Position numbers and translations under genes: made by a program. Of a stretch of DNA of 16,937 nucleotides, positions 6,595 to 13,426 are shown piece by piece (position 1 is the first letter of the stretch; every line of letters starts with the position of its first letter). Source of the stretch: Chitinophaga pinensis (GTDB lineage: Bacteria; Bacteroidota; Bacteroidia; Chitinophagales; Chitinophagaceae); NCBI GenBank assembly GCA_945872805.1, contig CAMCBE010000012.1, positions 1 to 16,937 of the forward strand. Reading direction: 5' to 3'. The notes below the pieces were generated by a model. The model ran no database searches. It was given only the letters and a program-made list of their open reading frames with translations, and was not told the DNA's origin.

Positions 6595-9500
6595 TTAGAG
6601 TATGTCAACCTGCACTTCAATTTCAGGGGATTTCTCCAGAAAATCAGCCATTTCGTCATTCATCTCAAATCCCTTTTCGATTGTCTTCATCTGAATCCTT
6701 AATTTTTCAATTTGGTCTACCAAGATAACCTTAAGCCTGCTCCTGCCTGGATGTTTCTTCATGTTCTGTTGAAAGAATTCAATTTGAGTAGGGGTTATGG
6801 TTCCCGGTTGTATAATGAGCTGCAATTGCTTTGTAAAGGCCCTTTTGATGGTTTCCAGTAAACAAATTTCATTTACCCGAAAATTCCATTCATTTCTGCT
6901 TTCCCATTTTTCAAAACTTCCTTTAACATGAATACATGCTCCTGCCGTAAAATAGTTGGAGAATTTTACATATTGATCGCCAAAGAGGGTGATTTCGACG
7001 CGGCCCGTAAAATCTTCAATGGTTAAACTTCCGTACTTTTTACCAGCACGGGATATTTTATGTTGTGAGCTGGTTACCAATCCGGCCAATTTAAATGTTT
7101 GTGCAGGATTAGGGTGTTGGTCAATCACTTCTTTGAAATCATTGTAATCACCAATATGCGAAATGTTATAGTGCTTGAGTTCAAATCGGTAATGATCCAA
7201 CGGATGCCCACTAAGGAACATGCCTGTAACGTCTTTCTCTTTATCTAGTATTTCAGTGAGTGACCAAGGTGCACAATCGGGAATACGAGGAGGTGGTATT
7301 TCTTGAACAATAGACAGGTCACCAAATAGTGTATTTTGATTTGAATCCGATTGGTTTTGCCAGATACTGCCGTATCGGATGATTTTTTCTAAGCCGTTAG
7401 AGGCATCTCCCTCGGGATGAAAAAAGTATTGTGCGCGGTGCAAGGCTGGAAAGCAATCAAAGGTTCCAGACATGGCTAAACTTTCCAATGATTTTTTATT
7501 GACGGTCCGTTGATTCAACCGTTTCACCATATCATAAATAGATTCAAAGGGTCCCTTTTTTTCACGGTCTGCAATAATGGTTTCTACAGCCGCTTCACCA
7601 ACCCCTTTTAATCCACCTAATCCAATTCTGATTTCTCCTTTCTTGTTTACGGCAAATCCCTTCAAAGATTCATTGATGTCTGGTCCCAATACACTTAATC
7701 CCATGCGTTTGCATTCTTCCATGAAGAAGGTTATTTTTTCTATGGAACCGGCATGGTTCAATACTGCGGCCATAAATTCGGATGGATAATGTGATTTTAA
7801 ATAGGCTGTTTGATACGCAATGAATGCATAGCAGGTACTATGTGATTTATTGAAGGCGTATTGTGCAAAGGCCTCCCAGTCTGTCCAAATTTTCTGTAGT
7901 TTATCGTCAGGAAAACCGCGGGCAGCAGCATTGGTAATGAATTGCCCCTTCATTTTATCCAATACCGATTTTTGTTTTTTACCCATGGCTTTTCGCAACA
8001 CATCTGCATCACCCTTGCTAAATCCACCTAGCTTTTGTGCTAAAAGCATAACCTGTTCTTGATACACGGTGATACCATAGGTTTCTTTTAGGTACTCTTC
8101 CATTTCTTCAAGATCATATGAAATGGCTTCTCTTCCATGCTTTCGGTTGATGAAGTTGGGAATGTATTCAAGAGGACCAGGTCTATACAATGCGTTCATC
8201 GCAATCAAATCCTCGAATCGATCTGGCTTTAAATCCCTCAAGTATTTTTGCATCCCAGCACTTTCAAACTGGAAGGTTCCAATGGTTTCTCCTTTTTGAT
8301 AAAGCTTGAATGTCTTTTCATCTGTTAGTGAAATCGTGTTAATGTCAATTTCAATACCATAATTCATCTTGATCAACACCAATGATGTCTTAATAACATT
8401 GAGTGTTTTTAATCCTAGAAAGTCCATCTTAATTACACCAGCATCTTCAATCATGCTCCCTTCAATTTGTGTAACCCACATGGGAGAGTCTTTCGTAATG
8501 CATACCGGCAAGAGTTCTGTAAGGTCTTTCGGTGCTATGATGATACCTGCTGCATGGATACCTGTATTGCGGACTGATCCTTCAAGTATTTCTGCTTCAT
8601 GTAAAACGGCACTACGCACATCGTTCCCCTCATATATTTCCCTTAGTTTTTTTGCATTTTCTATTTCATCGCTATTAAGGGATTCTTTTTCTTTTAGGCT
8701 TTTTTCTCCAGCTAAAGGAGCGTGTAATAATCGCTTTAGTGTGATGCCTGGTTTTTCAGGGACTAACTTAGCAAGTGTATTGGATTCGGGAAGCGGTAAG
8801 TCCATTGTTCTGGCCACATCTTTAATGCTCATCTTAGCCGCCATGGTACCATAGGTGATGATTTGGGCTACTTGGTTCTTACCGTATTTTTCGACTACAT
8901 AGTCAATTACTTTTTGGCGTCCATCATCATCGAAATCCGTGTCGATATCGGGCATGGACTTTCTATCGGGATTTAAGAAACGCTCGAATAGCAAATTGTA
9001 TTTCATTGGATCGATATTCGTAATGCTAATGCAATACGCTACTACACTGCCCGCAGCAGATCCACGGCCAGGTCCAATAAATACACCCAAATCTCTTCCT
9101 GCTTTGATGAAATCGGAAACAATCAAAAAGTATCCAGCAAACCCCATTGTTCTGATGGTGAAGAGTTCAAAGGCTATTCGCTCTTCAATCTCTGGAGTCA
9201 TGATATCATATCTTCTTCTAGCCCCCTCTTGTGTAATGTGTTCTAGGTATTCATCTTGTGTCTTAAAATTTTTGGGTACCACAAAATGGGGGAGCAGTAT
9301 GTCTCTCTTTAAATCAAGTATCTCAACTTTGTCAACAATCTCATTGGTATTGTCTATCGCTTCCTCTAGATCATGGAAAACGCCCTTCATCTCTGAAGTA
9401 GTCTTGAAAAAAAACTGATCATTTGGAAAGGCGAAGCGCTTGTTTCGGGTTAAGGTATCGTCATCGGTGAACTCACGTGCCGCTGGAGTGGCTACCTTTT

Positions 9501-10218
9501 CTCCTGTATTGATGCACAATAAAATATCATGGGCATTGAAATCTTTTTGATCTACATAGTGTGAGTCGTTGGAGGCAATGACTTTGACATTGTATTTTTT
9601 AGCAAACTTGAGCAGTACTTTATTTACTTTTTCCTGCTCTTCCATACCATGCCGCTGGATCTCTACATAATAGTCTTCTTGAAAAATATTCAACCACCAC
9701 TTGAATTCATTCTCTGCTTCTTCCTCACCTTTTCGTAAAATGGTTTGAGGAACAAGTGCTCCCAAGCAACAGGTTGTAGCAATTAACCCTTCATGGTATT
9801 TGTGTATTAGTTCCTTATCAATGCGGGGGTATTTGCTGTATAATCCTTCAATAAATCCTAGTGACGTGAGTTTGACGAGATTTCTGTATCCTATATCATT
9901 CTTCGCTAAGAGTATTTGATGTCTTCTCGGATCTTTTTCATCTTTCGAAAATGTCTTCCGATGTCTATTCTCTGTAATGTAAAATTCACATCCCACGATG
10001 GGTTTTACTTTCAAAGCGCTATTTTTGTCGTTCGGGTCTACTTTATGCTTGTGTGCTTCAGCCACAAACTGAAAAACACCAAACATATTACCATGATCCG
10101 AAATGGCCAACGCCGGCATATTATCTTCCATGGCCTTTTTATACAATGCTCCTATGCTTGCTGCACCATCGAGCAGTGAGTATTGTGTGTGGACATGGAG
10201 ATGTGAAAAGTTGGACAT
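6595..10218 (-). CDS. dnaE: DNA polymerase III alpha subunit (replicative polymerase)
   Basis: A 1207-residue replicative polymerase. The N-terminal PHP domain (about 4-240) starts HLHVHTQYS and retains candidate metal ligands His8, His10, Asp17, His42, Glu78, His100, Cys150 or Cys151, Asp218 and His220. The C-family polymerase core follows, with GPGRGSAAGS (382-391), the catalytic pair in PDIDTDF (Asp426 and Asp428) and the third aspartate in VIKMDFLGL (Asp599). The finger and tandem helix-hairpin-helix regions lead to a probable clamp-binding motif QNTLF (961-965) and an OB-fold (about 1042-1115) including GSLTIEDFTGRVEITLF. The last 80 or so residues form a tau-binding-type end. It synthesises the chromosome as part of the Pol III holoenzyme. 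The length is near the family norm for Bacteroidota, with no intein. The adjacent trxA is on the same strand; a divergent NlpC/P60 gene starts 102 bp away. Confidence 0.97.
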   Translation of the reverse strand: MSNFSHLHVHTQYSLLDGAASIGALYKKAMEDNMPALAISDHGNMFGVFQFVAEAHKHKVDPNDKNSALKVKPIVGCEFYITENRHRKTFSKDEKDPRRHQILLAKNDIGYRNLVKLTSLGFIEGLYSKYPRIDKELIHKYHEGLIATTCCLGALVPQTILRKGEEEAENEFKWWLNIFQEDYYVEIQRHGMEEQEKVNKVLLKFAKKYNVKVIASNDSHYVDQKDFNAHDILLCINTGEKVATPAAREFTDDDTLTRNKRFAFPNDQFFFKTTSEMKGVFHDLEEAIDNTNEIVDKVEILDLKRDILLPHFVVPKNFKTQDEYLEHITQEGARRRYDIMTPEIEERIAFELFTIRTMGFAGYFLIVSDFIKAGRDLGVFIGPGRGSAAGSVVAYCISITNIDPMKYNLLFERFLNPDRKSMPDIDTDFDDDGRQKVIDYVVEKYGKNQVAQIITYGTMAAKMSIKDVARTMDLPLPESNTLAKLVPEKPGITLKRLLHAPLAGEKSLKEKESLNSDEIENAKKLREIYEGNDVRSAVLHEAEILEGSVRNTGIHAAGIIIAPKDLTELLPVCITKDSPMWVTQIEGSMIEDAGVIKMDFLGLKTLNVIKTSLVLIKMNYGIEIDINTISLTDEKTFKLYQKGETIGTFQFESAGMQKYLRDLKPDRFEDLIAMNALYRPGPLEYIPNFINRKHGREAISYDLEEMEEYLKETYGITVYQEQVMLLAQKLGGFSKGDADVLRKAMGKKQKSVLDKMKGQFITNAAARGFPDDKLQKIWTDWEAFAQYAFNKSHSTCYAFIAYQTAYLKSHYPSEFMAAVLNHAGSIEKITFFMEECKRMGLSVLGPDINESLKGFAVNKKGEIRIGLGGLKGVGEAAVETIIADREKKGPFESIYDMVKRLNQRTVNKKSLESLAMSGTFDCFPALHRAQYFFHPEGDASNGLEKIIRYGSIWQNQSDSNQNTLFGDLSIVQEIPPPRIPDCAPWSLTEILDKEKDVTGMFLSGHPLDHYRFELKHYNISHIGDYNDFKEVIDQHPNPAQTFKLAGLVTSSQHKISRAGKKYGSLTIEDFTGRVEITLFGDQYVKFSNYFTAGACIHVKGSFEKWESRNEWNFRVNEICLLETIKRAFTKQLQLIIQPGTITPTQIEFFQQNMKKHPGRSRLKVILVDQIEKLRIQMKTIEKGFEMNDEMADFLEKSPEIEVQVDIL

Positions 10219-10266
10219 AAAACGGGGAAGGGGGAAAGGAACAAATTTCGTGAATATTTCAGAAAT

Positions 10267-10290
10267 AGTTCGAAGTGGTTTTCCACAACT
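10267..10290. repeat. Interrupted inverted repeat between dnaE and the NlpC/P60 gene
   Basis: GTGG-TTTT-CCAC (10275-10286) is a small perfect hairpin flanked by AGTT (10267-10270) and AACT (10287-10290), which also pair if a 4-nt CGAA bulge is allowed. It sits in the middle of the 102-bp divergent gap, where it could bind a regulator of either gene. The stem is short and bulged, and no promoter with good spacing could be assigned for either gene, so this is only a candidate. Confidence 0.2.
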
Positions 10291-10320
10291 AGCGGTTTAA
10301 AAAATAAATTAACAGGTAAC

Positions 10321-10989
10321 GTGGTATTGAGGAAACGATATTTTATTTTAATTCTGGTGGGTATGAGCTCTTGCAGCTTGTTTAAGCCTATACCCCGAGC
10401 TCAGACTGATGTGAAGGACTCGCCTTTTATTGAAAACGTCGTTTTATCGTTGCAATCAACTCAGTCTAAGGAAAAGCCTATTGAAAGCAGTAAAACCTCC
10501 ATAGCATCTGAAAAACCGCACTACGAAGCTCCAGCCTCGCGCACACAGGAAATTGAATATTCTCCTCCCTCAGCATTTCAATATGCCTTGCTGCTCGATG
10601 TAGAGGTAGAGAAAATAAAAAATAGCAAACTGTATGACTACATCACTCAATGGTGGGGAACTCCATATAGAATTGGAGGCTCGTCATTAGACGGAATAGA
10701 TTGTTCTGGTTTTGTTAAAGGGTTATTTTCAGATACTTATTCAATTCAGTTGCCAAGAACCTCTAGAGAGCAGGCAGATTTCAGTCAACCAATTAGCAAA
10801 GAAAGTATGCGTGAAGGGGACTTAGTCTTCTTTCACCAACGAAAAGGAATATCTCATGTAGGCATGTACTTGTCTAACAATAAATTTGTACACGCATCTA
10901 CCTCCATGGGAGTTGTCATCAGCGATTTAAATGAACCCTATTGGAATAAACGTTTTGTAAAAGCAGGACGAATTATCAATTATCCCTGA
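10321..10989 (+). CDS. NlpC/P60-family cell-wall endopeptidase, lipoprotein, non-ATG start
   Basis: A 222-residue protein (counted from the GTG at 10321). It has a basic N-terminus, a hydrophobic stretch and a lipobox-like MSSC, so Cys18 is probably lipidated. A low-complexity linker (about 19-95, rich in Ser, Lys, Glu and Pro) precedes the NlpC/P60 domain (about 103-220). The catalytic Cys128 is in GIDCSGF, the catalytic His179 in GISHVGMY, and a third polar residue, His191, in FVHAST. These enzymes cut peptide stems of peptidoglycan, commonly between D-Glu and a diamino acid; Spr/MepS and NlpC are relatives. No in-frame ATG exists before the signal peptide, back to the TGA at 10204. The start is therefore GTG 10321 or, just as plausibly, TTG 10327, which would give the typical MRKRYF beginning. 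It is divergent from dnaE and convergent with the M1 peptidase gene. Confidence 0.9.
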   Translation: MVLRKRYFILILVGMSSCSLFKPIPRAQTDVKDSPFIENVVLSLQSTQSKEKPIESSKTSIASEKPHYEAPASRTQEIEYSPPSAFQYALLLDVEVEKIKNSKLYDYITQWWGTPYRIGGSSLDGIDCSGFVKGLFSDTYSIQLPRTSREQADFSQPISKESMREGDLVFFHQRKGISHVGMYLSNNKFVHASTSMGVVISDLNEPYWNKRFVKAGRIINYP

Positions 10990-11013
10990 TAGTCGTTGTT
11001 ACTGCACAGATTT

Positions 11014-12675
11014 TTATTCAATGATTTTTATTTCAGCATAGCAATTTTGATCCATGCTTAAATCGGCTAACTTTTCTTTTTGACGAAGTGACTTCCATGA
11101 GGTAGTAGGGCTTATCCAAACGGCATGGTTATTAACCAACATTTTTACAGGCGCTTCATAGTTTTCAATGCATTCAGTCCATTTGTATCGAAAGCCTTTC
11201 TTTGATTTTTTTACAAGTAAAACTGGAATGTCTTTTGTTCTGAGGTATTGATCAAAGAATTTTGAAAGATTGATGCCTGATTTTTCACTGATAAACTGTT
11301 CAATATCAGCACTGGTTATAGTTTGATGGTAAAATTCTTTATTCATTGCCCTCAAGCAAGCATAAAAAGCATCATCATTTTTAAAGATTTGTTTTAAGTA
11401 ATGGATGATGTTGTTCCCTTTATTATACATGTCACCCGACCCTCCTTTATTTACGCCATATGGACCAATAATTGGTTTGTCATTTCCAATTCTTTTCCTC
11501 AATCCTTGGGTATATTCATCTCCAGCTTCTTTGCCATAGTAATACGTGGTGTATACGGTTTCTGCATAATCAGTAAACCCTTCATGTACCCACATATCGG
11601 CGATGTCTTTTGTAGTAATATTATTGGCGAACCATTCATGTCCACTCTCATGGATGATAATATAATCCCATTTCAATCCCCAGCCTGATTGGGAAAGGTC
11701 ATTTCCCAAATAGCCATTCTTAAAGGCATTCCCATACGCTACAGCACTTTGATGTTCCATGCCAAGATGAGGCGATTCTACCAGCTTATAACTGTCTTCA
11801 TAAAAAGGGTAGGGACCAAATGCATATTCAAATGCTTTTAACATCAAGGGCACTTGCTTGAACTGCGATTTTGCTTTTTCTAGGTTGTAATCCAATACCC
11901 AATAGCTACAATCTAATGGACCATTTTCTCCAGGAAATACTTCATGGAATTCGACATATTTTCCGATGTATGGGACAATGTTGTAATTGTTTATTGGACT
12001 TTTGACATTCCATACAAAAGTCATCGTGTTTGGCTTCACTACTTTTTTCTCTACTAGTCTTCCATTACCAACCGCCACCAACGTGTCTGGAATGGTGATG
12101 CTGAGGGTTGCGCCTAAATTGGGTTCATCGCTTTGGTGATCTTTGCAGGGATACCAAACACTTGCTCCTAACCCTTGACAGGCAACGCTCATCCAATGCC
12201 TTCCTAATTGATCTTTTTTGAAAATCCAACCTCCATCCCAAGGAGGGTGAACAGCTTCAACTACTTTTCCTCCATAGGTCAAAACAATATCTTCACTGCT
12301 GCCTATCGTAAGTTGATTTGGTATGGCGATATGGTATACATTCCCTTCACGTGTAAACGACAAGGATTTGTTTTTATTTGTAGCACTTATCAGTACAAGT
12401 GGTTCTTGCAGGTCGATCTGCATGGTCTTTCCAGCTTCCAATACGTTAAATTGAATGTCAACCTTACCTTGTATGGTTTTGGTATTGAAATCAGGCTCAA
12501 CATCAATGGAGTAATGGGTAACGTCCCACCATGCTCTTTCCTGGTTTATCGTTCCGCGAAGCGTGTCTGCTCTGGTTGGCTTAGCTTGATCCTCATTGTC
12601 TTGTGCCTGTGTTGATAGTGAACTAAAGAATACCGCTATGAGCAAGCATTTTATGTAGTTGAATTGATATGGCAT
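11014..12675 (-). CDS. Exported M1-family zinc metallopeptidase (aminopeptidase)
   Basis: A 553-residue protein with an N-terminal signal peptide (about 1-25, ending TQAQ). The beta-sheet N-terminal domain of M1 peptidases (about 45-240) is followed by the thermolysin-like catalytic domain. The zinc site is HESGH (342-346) with the third ligand Glu365 in WVHEGFTDY. The exopeptidase loop reads GMEHQ at 305-309, in place of the common GAMEN. The transition-state tyrosine is Tyr417 in MYNKGNNIIHYL. A beta-type third domain closes the protein at about 460-553; the large helical domain IV of PepN is absent, as is usual in short Bacteroidota members. It should remove N-terminal residues from peptides in the periplasm or outside the cell. 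It begins 7 bp after the msrA stop, so the two are very likely one operon. Confidence 0.93.
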   Translation of the reverse strand: MPYQFNYIKCLLIAVFFSSLSTQAQDNEDQAKPTRADTLRGTINQERAWWDVTHYSIDVEPDFNTKTIQGKVDIQFNVLEAGKTMQIDLQEPLVLISATNKNKSLSFTREGNVYHIAIPNQLTIGSSEDIVLTYGGKVVEAVHPPWDGGWIFKKDQLGRHWMSVACQGLGASVWYPCKDHQSDEPNLGATLSITIPDTLVAVGNGRLVEKKVVKPNTMTFVWNVKSPINNYNIVPYIGKYVEFHEVFPGENGPLDCSYWVLDYNLEKAKSQFKQVPLMLKAFEYAFGPYPFYEDSYKLVESPHLGMEHQSAVAYGNAFKNGYLGNDLSQSGWGLKWDYIIIHESGHEWFANNITTKDIADMWVHEGFTDYAETVYTTYYYGKEAGDEYTQGLRKRIGNDKPIIGPYGVNKGGSGDMYNKGNNIIHYLKQIFKNDDAFYACLRAMNKEFYHQTITSADIEQFISEKSGINLSKFFDQYLRTKDIPVLLVKKSKKGFRYKWTECIENYEAPVKMLVNNHAVWISPTTSWKSLRQKEKLADLSMDQNCYAEIKIIE

Positions 12676-12682
12676 TAGGTGA

Positions 12683-13333
12683 TTACTGTTTTGATTTGAG
12701 CTTGTCTTTAAATACCTTTTCGAATTTCTCCATTTTGGGTCTGATTACATAATTACAATAAGGTTGATTGCCATTGCTGTTGTAGTAATTTTGGTGATAG
12801 TTTTCTGCCGCATAGAAATTTTTGAACGGTTCTATCGTGGTTACAATGGGTTTTGCAAACGCACCACTTTTTGTGAGTTCTGACAAGTAATGTTCAGCCC
12901 TTTCCTTTTGTTCTGCATTGTGATAAAACACTACGCTGCGGTATTGTGGACCAACGTCATTGCCTTGCTGATTTATAGTGGTTGGGTCATGTGTTTGCCA
13001 GAATATTTCTAATAATTCATCTATCGAAACCTGTTTTGGATCAAATATCAGTTGGCAGACTTCTGCGTGTCCTGTGGATTTATCGCATACCTGCTCATAG
13101 GTTGGATTTTCAACGTGTCCACCGCCGTATCCACTAACCACTTTCTCAACGCCTTTCACTTGCTGAAATATAGCTTCAGTACACCAAAAGCAACCTGAGC
13201 CGAATGTAATTGTTTCTTTTCCCATCGTATTTATGTTATTTTTTTTGATTTCTTTTTTAGGAGATTGTGCACATGCCAAGAAAAAGGTTGAACTGGCTAA
13301 GGCTACAAATAAGAACGGCATTATTTTTTTCAT
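12683..13333 (-). CDS. msrA: Peptide methionine-S-sulfoxide reductase MsrA, lipoprotein form
   Basis: A 216-residue protein. Residues 1-20 are a signal peptide ending in FLAC, so Cys21 is probably lipidated. The MsrA domain runs from about 40 to 205. The catalytic motif GSGCFWCTE (45-53) has the nucleophile Cys48 and a second cysteine, Cys51. GYGGGHVENPTYEQVC, STGHAEVCQL, FWQTHDPTT, GNDVGPQYRS and FYAAENYHQNYY are the usual conserved blocks, and Cys193 near the end is a candidate resolving cysteine. The enzyme reduces methionine-S-sulfoxide in proteins, with electrons from a thioredoxin-like donor. Met37 lies just before the domain (MGKETITFGSG) and could serve as an internal start for an unexported form. 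It is first in an operon with the M1 peptidase. Domain call is certain; anchoring is inferred from the lipobox. Confidence 0.95.
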   Translation of the reverse strand: MKKIMPFLFVALASSTFFLACAQSPKKEIKKNNINTMGKETITFGSGCFWCTEAIFQQVKGVEKVVSGYGGGHVENPTYEQVCDKSTGHAEVCQLIFDPKQVSIDELLEIFWQTHDPTTINQQGNDVGPQYRSVVFYHNAEQKERAEHYLSELTKSGAFAKPIVTTIEPFKNFYAAENYHQNYYNSNGNQPYCNYVIRPKMEKFEKVFKDKLKSKQ

Positions 13334-13394
13334 ACTCTATAAACAATTGTTTCCCTAAGATAGTTTGAAATAAGGTTCCATCATTTTTTAGGAC

Positions 13395-13402
13395 TAGATT
13401 TG
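13395..13402 (+). promoter_or_regulatory. Predicted -7 promoter element of the mutS2 gene
   Basis: TAGATTTG matches the Bacteroidota -7 consensus TAnnTTTG exactly and lies 24 bp before the mutS2 ATG. No good TTTG is found 19-21 bp upstream (the nearest is about 28 bp away), so this is a half-match only. It lies within the 93-bp divergent gap shared with msrA, for which I could not find a convincing promoter. Confidence 0.35.
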
Positions 13403-13426
13403 CACCGATTTTAGCGTTCGATTAAC

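Noticed and set aside
8369..9418. Two long open frames of about 160 codons each on the plus strand, antisense to dnaE (8369-8854 and 8939-9418).
   Set aside because: They lie wholly inside a well-supported polymerase gene, have Ser/Ile/Pro-rich translations without any family motif, and are explained by codon use on the opposite strand.
6595..10218. Intein or insertion in dnaE, given its length above the E. coli protein.
   Set aside because: All polymerase blocks follow one another without an intein-type Cys/Ser start or His-Asn end; the extra length is spread over loops and the C-terminus and is usual in the phylum.
12208..12615. A 135-codon plus-strand open frame inside the M1 peptidase gene.
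   Set aside because: It is antisense to the conserved N-terminal domain of the peptidase and has no recognisable motif.
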